The translations under genes were made by a program, and so were the position numbers. 64,000 nt of DNA from Nostoc sp. PCC 7107 (GTDB lineage Bacteria; Cyanobacteriota; Cyanobacteriia; Cyanobacteriales; Nostocaceae): positions 917,001 to 981,000 of the forward strand of contig NC_019676.1 in NCBI RefSeq assembly GCF_000316625.1. The letters run 5' to 3'. The notes beneath the pieces were generated by a model. It ran no database searches. It had not been told where the DNA came from and worked only from the letters and a program-made list of their open reading frames with translations. Position 1 is the stretch's first letter. Every line of letters begins with the position of its first letter. Below are positions 18,838-27,402 of the stretch, in pieces.

Positions 18838-19035
18838 TCAAAAATATTTGTTTAAGCAACCTTGCTTCAAAACTCCGTTTGCAGTATGGCGTGATTTAAT
18901 TTTGCTATCAACTACAAAGTTAATATTTGTAATTGGGCTGTACCAAATTTCATGATCTCCTTTACCCTGTCTTATGAAATAACATCCAGCTTTTAGCAAA
19001 AGTTTTTTAACTTCAGGAGTAAAGGAAATACTCAT
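18838..19035 (-). CDS. hicA: HicA family mRNA interferase toxin
   Basis: A 65-residue protein of the HicA family, which cleaves mRNA and is neutralised by HicB. The family signature is clear: LLLKAGCYFIRQGKGDHEIWYSP with the catalytic His in GDHEIWY, then KIKSRHTANGVLKQ. The fold is a small dsRNA-binding-like domain. It lies 26 bases after the hicB stop, with the antitoxin gene first. The C-terminus is slightly shorter than many homologues (ends CLNKYF), but no residue known to matter is missing. Confidence 0.88.
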   Translation of the reverse strand: MSISFTPEVKKLLLKAGCYFIRQGKGDHEIWYSPITNINFVVDSKIKSRHTANGVLKQGCLNKYF

Positions 19036-19061
19036 TAGCCAGCCACTTTAATTGCTTCACG

Positions 19062-19274
19062 TCAATGTGTCGTTAATTCTAAATCAATGTAATCTTTCTG
19101 GCAAGCTTCTACTTGATTTAACTCACAAAGTTCTGGAATCATCAATTTGAGTTTTTCTGTTAATAATTCAATAGTAGAAGCTTCTGTAATCAATCCAGGC
19201 AAATCATCACTACTAGCTACCCACACCTCAGCTTCAGAATCCCAAAAAGCACTTACTCTAATAACAGTGTTCAT
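19062..19274 (-). CDS. hicB: HicB-like antitoxin (DUF1902 type)
   Basis: A 70-residue partner of the HicA toxin. The N-terminal half has the partial RNase-H-like HicB pattern: RVSAFWDSEAEVWVASSDDLPGLITEAST, then a helix LTEKLKLMIPELCELN. No DNA-binding domain is visible at the C-terminus, so autoregulation, if any, would need another factor. This short DUF1902 form is commonly paired with HicA in cyanobacteria. It precedes hicA in the same operon. Confidence 0.85.
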   Translation of the reverse strand: MNTVIRVSAFWDSEAEVWVASSDDLPGLITEASTIELLTEKLKLMIPELCELNQVEACQKDYIDLELTTH

Positions 19275-19467
19275 GCTTTACTTTTTTAGTTATTGCGTAT
19301 TATGTAAATAATTTTAGTTAAGTTCTTCAGCTTTTCGCAAGTTACTTACAAAGAGAACCTTCAATTCTTTAGAAACATTCGTGTAATCCGGCATTACCAT
19401 CTAACCTCTGTAGCTTTTGCTCTACAATAAAGTGAAGAATCTAACCGCTTAAACAAGGGATTGATTT

Positions 19468-19740
19468 ATGTCCCACCCAACACTTAGTAACCAAGAAGTC
19501 TCTCGACGTGGAAAGGAACTCTACGAAAAAAGTATCCGTGCCACAGTTGAGACACAAGAAAATATTGGCAAAATTATCTCGATTAATGTTGAAACGGGGG
19601 ATTACGAAATCGGTGATGATTTAGTCGAAACGAGTCTGCGATTAAAATCCAAGCAACCCAATGCAGCACTTTGGGGAGAAAGAATTGGTTATGATGCCGT
19701 TTATGCCGTTGGTGGTACATTGCTCAGGATGGCACAGTGA
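19468..19740 (+). CDS. Conserved cyanobacterial small protein
   Basis: A 90-residue soluble protein beginning with MSHPTLSNQEVSRRGKELYE. Proteins like this are common in cyanobacteria and, as I recall, often sit just before a clan AA aspartic protease gene. The segment ISINVETGDYEIGDDLVETS and the C-terminus ERIGYDAVYAVGGTLLRMA are family-like. The function is unknown; a toxin-antitoxin or protease-partner role has not been shown. No intact protease gene follows. The next 60 bases encode SLGIDFCEGGTVLVDEIL before a stop, possibly a remnant of one. Confidence 0.7.
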   Translation: MSHPTLSNQEVSRRGKELYEKSIRATVETQENIGKIISINVETGDYEIGDDLVETSLRLKSKQPNAALWGERIGYDAVYAVGGTLLRMAQ

Positions 19741-19926
19741 TACTCTCTTGGTATAGATTTTTGTGAAGGCGGTACGGTTCTGGTGGATGAAATTCTATAA
19801 CTTGAAAGCATCTCTATCGCCAAAACTCAAAATTCATCACCCGAAATAGCTGGGTTTTTGGAATATCGAACAGTTTATCTTTAATTAAAGAGAGACTATT
19901 TTGATAAACCATCCAAAAAACTAACT

Positions 19927-21360
19927 ATGGCAAGCGGTGAAGTGTTTGATACAGAAACAAAATACCCAGTTGCGCCAAGGGTCAATTTACCGACTATGTT
20001 TCGGCTTGGCTTATTTCAAATGGGGCTGAGTATGATGTCGATTTTGACTCTGGGCGTACTCAACAGGGTCATGATTCAAGAAATAGCGATTCCGGCGACG
20101 TTGGTGGCGCTGGTGCTGGCTTTACCTGCGTTTGTGTCGCCTTCGCGGATATGGTTTGGTCAGATGTCTGATGCTAAACCGTTATGGGGTTATCACCGGA
20201 CAGCTTATGTGTGGGTCGGGGCGGCGATATTTGCGATCGCGGCTTTTTTAGCTGTACAAGTAATGTGGCAACTGAATAATGCTGCGAGTGTTTCTGGTGA
20301 TTGGGTTTGGACAACTCAAACTATCGGCTGGACAGCACTGCTATCTTTAGTTTTTGCTGTGTACGGTTTAGCAATTTGTGCTAGTGGTACGGCTTTCGCG
20401 GCTTTATTAGTAGATGTGTCGGAAGAAGATAACCGTTCTAAAGTTGTCGGTGTAGTTTGGTCGATGCTAATGGTGGGAATTATCGTCGGTGCAATCATTA
20501 GTTCTAGCTTGCTCAAACAATTAACACCAGAAGCAAGTGTAGAGACATTACAGGCATCGATCAACCAATTATTTATCATTGTCCCAGCTATTGTATTTGG
20601 ATTGGCGATCGCTGCAACTTTTGGTGTTGAAAAAAAATACTCCCAATATGCCAACCGTTCCACATTGGTAAACCGCGAAGACAGCATTACCCTAGACGCA
20701 GCTTGGAAAATCTTAACAGCCAGTCCCCAAACAGGTTTATTTTTCACCTTTTTGGTGGTGATGACATTGTGCTTGTTTATGCAAGACCCAATTTTAGAGC
20801 CTTATGCTGGTCAGGTGTTTAAAATGCCTTTGGCGGAAAGCACCAAATTGAATATTTATTATGGTATGGGTTTGCTGGTTGCTTACGCTGTGGCTGGATT
20901 TTTGATTGTCCCGCGTTTAGGTAAGCGCAGAAGCGCCCGCTTAGGCTGTATGTTGGTGGCTTTGTGTGCATTATTGCTGGGTATTTCGGGATTTACCGCC
21001 AATGCAGCGTTCCTGAAGCTGGCTTTGGTGTTATTTGGTTTAGCGACTGGGTTCTTGACAACGGCCGCAATTAGCTTGATGCTTGATTTGACAGCAGCGG
21101 AAGCCGCTGGGACATTTATTGGTGCATGGGGACTAGCACAGTCTATATCTAGGGGTTTAGCAGTTGTTATCGGCGGTACACTCTTGGATATCGGGCGGAG
21201 AGTGTTACCCAGTTTGGAACTAGCTTATGGGTTGGTATTTGCTTTAGAAGCCGTGGGAATGGTGCTGTCAATTGGCTTTCTCAACCGCGTCAACATCACA
21301 GAATTTCAAACTAGTACCAAACAGGCGATCGCATCTGTCTTAGAAAGCGATCTAGACTAA
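19927..21360 (+). CDS. PucC/BCD-family membrane transporter-like protein
   Basis: A 477-residue polytopic membrane protein with about twelve helices, of the PucC/LhaA (bacteriochlorophyll delivery, BCD) branch of the major facilitator superfamily. The N-terminal FRLGLFQMGLSMMSILTLGVLNRVMI and the RIWFGQMSDAKPLWGYHRTAYVW loop are typical. In purple bacteria PucC helps assemble light-harvesting complexes; in cyanobacteria a role in chlorophyll handling is inferred from family membership. It is followed by an AT-only hairpin and the inositol monophosphatase-type gene. Confidence 0.9.
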   Translation: MASGEVFDTETKYPVAPRVNLPTMFRLGLFQMGLSMMSILTLGVLNRVMIQEIAIPATLVALVLALPAFVSPSRIWFGQMSDAKPLWGYHRTAYVWVGAAIFAIAAFLAVQVMWQLNNAASVSGDWVWTTQTIGWTALLSLVFAVYGLAICASGTAFAALLVDVSEEDNRSKVVGVVWSMLMVGIIVGAIISSSLLKQLTPEASVETLQASINQLFIIVPAIVFGLAIAATFGVEKKYSQYANRSTLVNREDSITLDAAWKILTASPQTGLFFTFLVVMTLCLFMQDPILEPYAGQVFKMPLAESTKLNIYYGMGLLVAYAVAGFLIVPRLGKRRSARLGCMLVALCALLLGISGFTANAAFLKLALVLFGLATGFLTTAAISLMLDLTAAEAAGTFIGAWGLAQSISRGLAVVIGGTLLDIGRRVLPSLELAYGLVFALEAVGMVLSIGFLNRVNITEFQTSTKQAIASVLESDLD

Positions 21361-21395
21361 TTAAAATTTGGTGTATGGGTATTAAGGTAAGGCAA

Positions 21396-21455
21396 AAGGA
21401 AAAAGGCAAAAGTAAAAAAACTAATCTTTTACTTTTTACTTTTAACTTTTTCCTT
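21396..21455 (+). terminator. Long A/T hairpin after the PucC-family gene
   Basis: AAGGAAAAAG at 21396-21405 pairs with CTTTTTCCTT at 21446-21455. Inside it AAAAGTAAAAA at 21408-21418 pairs with TTTTTACTTTT at 21433-21443, leaving a 14-base loop. It lies 36 bases past the stop and before the next gene. It is built from heptamer-like repeats and could act as a terminator or be a neutral repeat. Confidence 0.45.
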
Positions 21456-21480
21456 AATTAATTCACTCCTTAATAATCAC

Positions 21481-22287
21481 ATGAATGATTTTTGGTTAAC
21501 GGTTCTCGATTTTGCCCACACTACAACTAGCAGAGTGGGTAAACAACTAATACAAGATTTTGGGCAAGTACAGGCTTTACAAAAAGCTGATGGTACTTTA
21601 GTAACACGCGCAGATAAATGGGCAGATCAGGAAATTCGGGATGCGATCGCCTCTAATTTTTCTGGTTATGGTATTCTCAGCGAAGAAGCCGACAAGACAT
21701 TTCCGGGGACAGAATGGTGTTGGGTCATTGACCCTTTAGATGGGACAACAAATTTTACCCGTGGTATTCCTATCTGGTCGATTTCTCTGGGTTTGCTGTA
21801 TCAAGGTACGCCTGTATTTGGGTATGTTCACGTACCGCTATTGGGTCAGAGTTTTCACGGTTTTTGGCCAGGTACGTCAGGTTTAGCCACACCCACGGGC
21901 GCATTTCTCAACAATCATCCCATCCACACTAGTGTTGATGCTCCCAGCAGTAATCACTTTTTTAACCTTTGTTCTCGCAGTACCTCTGTTATTCAGCCAG
22001 GATTTCCCTGCAAAATTCGGATGTTGGGTGTGGCTAGTTATAACTTTCTGACAGTGGCGACTGGGGCGGTGTTAGGAGGAATTGAAGCGACACCGAAAGT
22101 TTGGGATATAGCTGGTGCTTGGGTAATTGTGCAAGCGGCTGGTGGGAGTTGGAAGTCTCTCAAATCTGAGCCATTTCCTTTGATATCTGGAGAAGATTAT
22201 AGCGATAGCTCTTATCCTACCTTAGTTCTTAGTAGTTCAGACTTGGCTCCTGTGTTTGCGCCATTTCTCCAAGATTTGAAAATTTAA
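21481..22287 (+). CDS. Inositol monophosphatase family protein
   Basis: A Mg-dependent, Li-sensitive type phosphatase of 268 residues. Metal-binding motifs are intact: Glu68/Glu69 in LSEEA, DPLDGT at 84-89 in WVIDPLDGTTNFTRGIP, and the C-terminal WDIAGAWVIVQAAGG near 208-222. The family includes phosphatases acting on inositol-1-phosphate, histidinol phosphate and PAP, so the substrate is open. It follows the PucC-family gene by 120 bases and ends in a strong terminator. Confidence 0.92.
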   Translation: MNDFWLTVLDFAHTTTSRVGKQLIQDFGQVQALQKADGTLVTRADKWADQEIRDAIASNFSGYGILSEEADKTFPGTEWCWVIDPLDGTTNFTRGIPIWSISLGLLYQGTPVFGYVHVPLLGQSFHGFWPGTSGLATPTGAFLNNHPIHTSVDAPSSNHFFNLCSRSTSVIQPGFPCKIRMLGVASYNFLTVATGAVLGGIEATPKVWDIAGAWVIVQAAGGSWKSLKSEPFPLISGEDYSDSSYPTLVLSSSDLAPVFAPFLQDLKI

Positions 22288-22309
22288 TGTCTATCAGATA
22301 GTTGATATA

Positions 22310-22344
22310 AAAAGCCTACACCAATCTTTATGGCGTAGGCTTTT
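22310..22344 (+). terminator. Intrinsic terminator
   Basis: A perfect 10-bp stem, AAAAGCCTAC at 22310-22319 with GTAGGCTTTT at 22335-22344, and a 15-base loop follow the phosphatase stop by 23 bases. The right arm ends in TTTT, and the symmetric A/T ends could serve either direction. Confidence 0.85.
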
Positions 22345-22471
22345 ATACGCAGTTTAACGAAAAGTTGAACCAACAATGTTTTTAGTGTAAATCGATTTCT
22401 ACTTATCCTGATTGGATTATAAGTCTGGCGAAACTACTAAGTTACATAACCTTGTACTTGGTATAAATTTT

Positions 22472-23041
22472 ATGTTATCCAATCTGGAGTTAATTCGTGA
22501 GTTTGTAGACAAAACTATCCACAACACAGATATTTTGTTATCTAACTCTGCTTTGACCGCGCAAACTGTATATAAAACTAACCAACTTACCGCCAAATCT
22601 CAAGGTGTAATTTCTACATCCCAGTTAAATAGCACATTCTCGGAGTTTCTCGTTCAGGCAAATTCCTCTCATTGGGAATCGATCAATCAGGTATTAGTAG
22701 AATACAGTTATCTCTTAAAAGGCGAGATAGACAATCGAGGTTTCTATCGATATAAATATTGCCAAGTGCCAAAAGGCTATCAGATGCACTGTACTAAATC
22801 TGTTTTGCTATGGCGTGCTTGGTGGAGATATCGCAAGAATGTTTTAAAAGGTGGTATTCCTTTGGATCTTTTGATTCAAAATCGTGATGCTTGGTATCCT
22901 ATCAGAGATTTAATTATTAGTGATGGATTGCTATATATCAAAACTTTAGGAAGTGAAATCGCCGTTCATTCCGAAGATTTGATCATTTGGTTAAATAAAA
23001 TAGGCGTTAATTGCCATCAGGATACGGGGGAATTTGCCTAG
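22472..23041 (+). CDS. Hypothetical protein
   Basis: I do not recognise this 189-residue soluble protein. ATG 22472 was chosen; a TTG 20 codons upstream (22412) is in frame but lies close after the terminator. The C-terminal half is the more ordered-looking part: YRYKYCQVPKGYQMHCTKS, then LLWRAWWRYRKN (aromatic and basic), then a segment ending HSEDLIIWLNKIG. No membrane segment, signal or metal motif is visible. It stands alone between a terminator and a repeat. Confidence 0.65.
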   Translation: MLSNLELIREFVDKTIHNTDILLSNSALTAQTVYKTNQLTAKSQGVISTSQLNSTFSEFLVQANSSHWESINQVLVEYSYLLKGEIDNRGFYRYKYCQVPKGYQMHCTKSVLLWRAWWRYRKNVLKGGIPLDLLIQNRDAWYPIRDLIISDGLLYIKTLGSEIAVHSEDLIIWLNKIGVNCHQDTGEFA

Positions 23042-23060
23042 GCTTGGAGTGATTTCACAA

Positions 23061-23100
23061 ACGCAGAGGGGCGCAGAGTTAAGCGCAGAGTCACGCGGAG
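23061..23100. repeat. Short repeat of ACGCAGAG-type octamers
   Basis: Four imperfect copies of (A/G)CGC(A/G)GAG lie at 23061, 23071, 23083 and 23093. This cgcagag repeat is one I associate with dispersed repeats in Nostoc genomes. Confidence 0.6.
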
Positions 23101-23157
23101 TAGAGTAATGTTGTTATACATTCACCTGTTGGTGCAGTATCTACTAGTGGAATAGCG

Positions 23158-24117
23158 ATGAAAGGACTGTGGCTCGAAAACCAACAACTGGAACTACGCA
23201 CAGATATTCCAGTTCCCAAACCTGAACCAGGGGAAGCTTTGGTGCGTGTTTTACGGGCGGGAATTTGTAATACTGACCTGGAGTTGAAGCGGGGTTACTA
23301 TCCATATACTGGTATTTTGGGGCATGAGTTTGTTGGTATTGTGGAACAAGGGCCGGAGAACTTAATCAATAAACGGGTAGTAGGCGAAATTAATGCAGCC
23401 TGTGGTTATTGTCGTTTTTGTCGCCGAGGACAGCCGACTCACTGCGAAAATCGCACAGTATTGGGTATTGTGAACCGTCACGGGGCTTTTGCAGATTATC
23501 TGTGTTTACCCGTAAAAAACTTACATCCTGTACCGGATAATGTGTCTACAGACATTGCAACTTTTACCGAACCACTAGCAGCAGCGTTGGAAATTCAGCA
23601 GCAGGTTGTTTTGTGTGCAGATGACCGGGTGTTAGTGGTGGGAGATGGGAAACTTGGTCAACTTGTAGCCCAAACCCTGGCTTTAACTGGCTGCGACTTA
23701 TTGGCGTTGGGTCGTCATCCCGAAAAACTGGCGAATTTAGCAGCCAGAGGAATTAAAACGGGTTTAATTGATGCAGTTACCGATAAAGCTTTTGATATCT
23801 CCGTAGATTGTACTGGTAATCCTGAAGGATTTGCGATCGCTCGTCGCGCTTTACGACCTCGTGGTACGTTAGTGATGAAAAGTACATACGCAGGCAATTT
23901 AAGTTTAGATGCTTCGTCTTTGGTTGTGGACGAAATCACCCTTATTGGTTCTCGTTGTGGCCCTTTCCCTGCGGCTTTGGAATTATTAGCAGCAGAAAAA
24001 GTAGACGTAAAACCCTTGATTTATGCTCATTATCCCCTCACAGAAGCTATTGCAGCTTTTGAAGAGGCGCAACGTCGGGGCGTTTTAAAAGTATTATTGG
24101 ACGTTGGGGAAGTATGA
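23158..24117 (+). CDS. Zinc-dependent MDR alcohol dehydrogenase-like protein
   Basis: A medium-chain dehydrogenase/reductase of 319 residues. Catalytic-zinc ligands Cys37, His56 and Glu57 are visible (AGICNTDLE and GHEFVG). The structural-zinc set Cys82, Cys85, Cys88 and Cys96 is complete. The Rossmann domain has VLVVGDGKLGQLVAQ near residue 157. The protein is about 20-30 residues shorter than typical alcohol dehydrogenases, mainly in loops. The substrate cannot be told from sequence; polyol or threonine dehydrogenase-like relatives are possible. It stands alone. Confidence 0.88.
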   Translation: MKGLWLENQQLELRTDIPVPKPEPGEALVRVLRAGICNTDLELKRGYYPYTGILGHEFVGIVEQGPENLINKRVVGEINAACGYCRFCRRGQPTHCENRTVLGIVNRHGAFADYLCLPVKNLHPVPDNVSTDIATFTEPLAAALEIQQQVVLCADDRVLVVGDGKLGQLVAQTLALTGCDLLALGRHPEKLANLAARGIKTGLIDAVTDKAFDISVDCTGNPEGFAIARRALRPRGTLVMKSTYAGNLSLDASSLVVDEITLIGSRCGPFPAALELLAAEKVDVKPLIYAHYPLTEAIAAFEEAQRRGVLKVLLDVGEV

Positions 24118-24162
24118 AGTATGAAATTTATACTTGATGGATTTCCCTAAAACCCTAAACCC

Positions 24163-24450
24163 TTAATACAAATAAGGATTTGTCTTAGGTTGGTAGTCCA
24201 TACAGTTAATTGCATCTTCTGTGTTAGCGAGGGACGGGTGTACAGTACATTTCAGACGGTAGTCGTCGGTGAAAAATTGGCACCCAGGACAGGGGACTTG
24301 GTGCATTTGTTTGGCTGTAGCTACGCTATCCCGCGCTGCTGTCCACAGACTCCAGACGACGAGAATAATCAAACTCCATGCACCAATAAAACAAATCGGT
24401 ACTAAAAATTTTTGAATGCCGTGAATAATAAATATAATTGCTTGTAACAC
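24163..24450 (-). CDS. Small membrane protein with Cys motif
   Basis: A 95-residue protein with one or two membrane segments at residues 3-37 and a soluble C-terminal half. That half carries four cysteines (PCPGCQFF, LKCTVHPS and INCMDYQP), which look like a metal- or redox-binding set. I know similar proteins as conserved hypotheticals in cyanobacteria. The function is unknown. It converges on the dehydrogenase gene. Confidence 0.75.
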   Translation of the reverse strand: MLQAIIFIIHGIQKFLVPICFIGAWSLIILVVWSLWTAARDSVATAKQMHQVPCPGCQFFTDDYRLKCTVHPSLANTEDAINCMDYQPKTNPYLY

Positions 24451-24570
24451 TGCCAGTCCTGATCAAAATAACAGTTAGAAGTTATGTTATCGCAGTGTGA
24501 AGGGCTAATTTCTGAGTCTTAGGTAATATTCAAATTGAAAAAAGTGCTGAGTGCTTAACGAAATATAATT

Positions 24571-24698
24571 AGGACTTACGCAACGCTAATAATGTCATTG
24601 CGACCGGAACGAAGTGTAGGGAAGCAATCTCAGCGTCAGGGGAGATTACTTCCCTATCGGTCGTAATGACGGAGTTACGTTATTTTTGCGTAAGTCCT
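24571..24698. mobile_element. MITE-like element of 128 bp
   Basis: Perfect 13-bp terminal inverted repeats, AGGACTTACGCAA at 24571-24583 and its complement at 24686-24698, enclose non-coding DNA. A second inner inverted repeat, GTCATTGCGACCG with CGGTCGTAATGAC, lets the whole element fold on itself. A 12/13 match to the same end occurs at 58856. The size, the structure and the absence of any coding frame fit a miniature inverted-repeat element moved by a transposase elsewhere. No target duplication is evident. Confidence 0.85.
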
Positions 24699-24734
24699 GA
24701 GAATCTTTCTTCTTTCTTAGCACTCAGCAATTTT

Positions 24735-25784
24735 TTAAACTCCTGCATGGCCTAACGCCAAACCAACAACCAACATACCGAGAACAAGAAATGGTTGGGC
24801 GCTGGCTTGGTATTTCACATCGTTCTTTAAGGGGTCACGCAGGAAATACATATCCTGGAAGGTGATTTGGGGAATGATTAACAGTACTAGTATGGCCGCG
24901 TATAAATTTTCATGGATGCTGACAAGATAAGCAGCCATAAAGCCTTGAAATATGTCAATCATCAATACACAAATCCAGGCGGCGGTAGTAACACCAAACA
25001 TGACTGGTAGTGATTTTAACCCTAACTGGCGATCGCCTTCGACACTTTTAAAGTCGTTAACAATGGCAATCCCCAACCCTGCCCAGCTGTAAATTAATGT
25101 GAGAATCAAAACTTGCCAAGTCAGTTCACCAAATAAAGCATGACCAGCCCACCAAGGTAAGGCGATATAACTTGCACCTAAAGCATAATTCCCCAGCCAG
25201 CCGTTTTGCTTCAGTTTCAGGGGAGGGGCAGAGTAAATATAAGAAACCAATGAGCCGAAAATTGCTAGGGCTACAACGGTGGGAAATTCATGACCAGCCC
25301 AGACATCTAGGAGGTATGCTAAACCAATTCCTGATACTAATAATACTAAAATTTGGGTCACAACTTGGGGTACAGAAATTGCGCCAGAGGGAATGGGGCG
25401 ATAGGGTTCATTGATGGCATCAATTTCGCGATCGTAAAAATCATTCATGGTTTGGGTGTAACCAGCCAGCAGCGGCCCAGAAAGTAACATACAAGCTGCG
25501 GCTTTCAAGACATTTTCTAGAGTCCAGGTATAGTTACCCGAAGAAGCCGCACCACAAACTACACCCCAAATCAGGGGAATCCAGGTGATGGGCTTCATCA
25601 ATTGCAGGCGGATTTTCCAAATGGAAGTTTCTCCGGGTGCTGCACCTTTCATCCCTAGTAGCTGGCGAGTTTTGGCGGTGCGTTCGCTCTGGGCGACTAT
25701 TCCTGCTTCACTAGAATTATCTGTTACTGAGTCTAGTGCCTCAGCAGGGTTGGAATTGGGGGGTATAGGAGTTGATTCAGACAT
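24735..25784 (-). CDS. chlG: Chlorophyll synthase
   Basis: ChlG attaches a phytyl or geranylgeranyl chain to chlorophyllide a, the last step of chlorophyll a synthesis, in the thylakoid membrane. The protein is 349 residues from ATG 25784; the frame is open 15 codons further up but through A/T-rich leader DNA. The UbiA-type polyprenyl-diphosphate site NDFYDREIDAINEPYRPIPSGAI is intact, as is the second aspartate-rich block IAIVNDFKSVEGDRQLGLKSLP. About nine membrane helices follow a polar 60-residue N-terminus. It lies 123 bases after the Get3-like gene on the same strand. Confidence 0.96.
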   Translation of the reverse strand: MSESTPIPPNSNPAEALDSVTDNSSEAGIVAQSERTAKTRQLLGMKGAAPGETSIWKIRLQLMKPITWIPLIWGVVCGAASSGNYTWTLENVLKAAACMLLSGPLLAGYTQTMNDFYDREIDAINEPYRPIPSGAISVPQVVTQILVLLVSGIGLAYLLDVWAGHEFPTVVALAIFGSLVSYIYSAPPLKLKQNGWLGNYALGASYIALPWWAGHALFGELTWQVLILTLIYSWAGLGIAIVNDFKSVEGDRQLGLKSLPVMFGVTTAAWICVLMIDIFQGFMAAYLVSIHENLYAAILVLLIIPQITFQDMYFLRDPLKNDVKYQASAQPFLVLGMLVVGLALGHAGV

Positions 25785-25907
25785 AAGATTATGTATTGGG
25801 AATAAAAGATTAGGAATTAATAAAGTCAAAAATCAAAAGGTAAAAGATTAATTTCTTTTTACTTTTGCCTTTTTACTTTTTCGTTACTAGTCCCTAATCT
25901 CTACGGT

Positions 25908-27008
25908 TTAAAAAGAAATAATCAAATAGTTATTTTGGAATTTCGCTCCAGTCACAGGCCTACCAGTTAAAGCTGGCGGGAGGAAGATATTACGGCGTTG
26001 GTCGCCTGCTTCTACTGTTACTTCTGGCCCTACTTGGGTGAGTTTTACCTGTTTTTTGTCAAATCCAGGCAAAAATAAGCGTACCTGACGATTATGGACA
26101 TCAATTTCTATTGGTCTTGGTACTTGGTTTGCTTGCTCGACAAAGTTGGGTAAGGCATCAATTAGCGGTTGCCATTCCCCTGGGGTAACATCAGGGACAA
26201 CACTTACAGCCAAAGGTGTAAATTCTGTGCCTAAGTTTGCTGTTGTTTGGTCAGAAATCTGCACCACACCACCAACTGTCAGACCAACTTGTTGAGCGCT
26301 ACCCCACAAATAACGAGCAACTGCGACTTCAATAGGGTCATTGGTTGTTACCAAAAATGCGGCAACTCGGTTGGGGTCAGCTAAAGCAGCCTTCCCCTTA
26401 TCCAAGAAATCGTTGGCTTGGTTTGTGGGTTGAGCAAAGTTATCTGCTGTCCAGTTGACGTTAAAAAAACTGCTAATCAAAGGTTGAATTAAGGGCGATT
26501 CGGTAATTGTCTTGCCTAAATCGGAGTTGACAAATAACTGTCGAAATCGCCGAACATACCAACTGAGAGATTCTGGCAAACCCAACAGCCGCAATGTAAA
26601 AGAATCACCCGTGCCATCGTAAATAATTACATCATATTTACCACTGGCATCATATTCGCGGATAGCATTTAAAGCGAGGGCGCTGTCCATTCCTGGTAAG
26701 GCTACCAGTTCTTGACCATAAACCTCTTTAAAAATGGGTGTACGCAGGTATTGCGCCTCAAGTTTTTTTAATTCTTCCCAGTTGCGTTCTAGAAGTACAG
26801 ATGCTGGCAACTGTACTGCTTGCAAATTAGGAGCGATTTGTTGAGGGTCGGCAGAGAGTGTTTGCTCTAAGAGGATAGGTAACACTGGTTCTGCCAGTCC
26901 TGCCAATAGTACACGCTTACCTTGGCTTGCAAATAGTTTAGCTGCGGCGATCGCAATTTTGCTACGAGCGATGCCGCTATTGCCTAAAAATGTCAATATT
27001 AGGGACAT
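25908..27008 (-). CDS. Get3/ArsA-like ATPase homologue with HSP20-like C-terminus
   Basis: A 366-residue protein of the ArsA/Get3 family, whose members target tail-anchored membrane proteins or drive metal export. ATG 27008 was chosen because the conserved LILTFLGNSGIA follows at once. The normal deviant P-loop GKGGVGKT is replaced by GNSGIARS, which loses both lysines; a Lys follows one residue later. Residues about 300-366 form an alpha-crystallin-like domain (EIDVHNRQVRLFLPGFDKKQ, ending YLIISF), matching the ArsA-HSP20 tail of the plant and cyanobacterial type. ATP hydrolysis is therefore doubtful. It precedes chlG in the same direction. Confidence 0.82.
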   Translation of the reverse strand: MSLILTFLGNSGIARSKIAIAAAKLFASQGKRVLLAGLAEPVLPILLEQTLSADPQQIAPNLQAVQLPASVLLERNWEELKKLEAQYLRTPIFKEVYGQELVALPGMDSALALNAIREYDASGKYDVIIYDGTGDSFTLRLLGLPESLSWYVRRFRQLFVNSDLGKTITESPLIQPLISSFFNVNWTADNFAQPTNQANDFLDKGKAALADPNRVAAFLVTTNDPIEVAVARYLWGSAQQVGLTVGGVVQISDQTTANLGTEFTPLAVSVVPDVTPGEWQPLIDALPNFVEQANQVPRPIEIDVHNRQVRLFLPGFDKKQVKLTQVGPEVTVEAGDQRRNIFLPPALTGRPVTGAKFQNNYLIISF

Positions 27009-27094
27009 TTTGTGATTTCCAATTACCGCCTGTCTTTTCCACTCCAACTTAGCACTAGGCAAATACTCTTAGCTTCCACCTTGAGTTAGCCTGA

Positions 27095-27286
27095 CTAAAC
27101 TGGTTTGATTTCGTCCTCAAAAAACCAAGTGGCGCTATTATCTTCAAACTTCACCACTATGCCAACGCCGCTACCATCAGTCATTTTGTAGCCTTCAATC
27201 ACGCCGACTTTACCTAGTTTTTGAGCAACTAAACTGGGTACGCGATCGCGTAGACGATACACCTTAACTTTTTGTCCGATTTCCAT
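27095..27286 (-). CDS. DUF2862 family small protein
   Basis: A 63-residue protein beginning MEIGQKVKVYRLRDRVP and ending ATWFFEDEIKPV, matching the cyanobacterial DUF2862 family as I know it. The size and beta-strand pattern suggest a small SH3- or KOW-like barrel. The function is unknown. It precedes the Get3-like gene by 86 bases on the same strand and may be co-transcribed with it. Confidence 0.8.
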   Translation of the reverse strand: MEIGQKVKVYRLRDRVPSLVAQKLGKVGVIEGYKMTDGSGVGIVVKFEDNSATWFFEDEIKPV

Positions 27287-27402
27287 GCTGCCTGATTACA
27301 ATGCAATAAACCAAGTCTCAGTTTAGCGGAATCTGGGACTCATCTATCGCTTCGCCCCACTCCAAATTAAAATTAAATCAACACGCAATCAGGTATAAAA
27401 CC

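Noticed and set aside
19314-19400. 28-codon frame on the minus strand upstream of hicB
   Set aside because: It is too short and matches no small protein I know; no ribosome site is evident.
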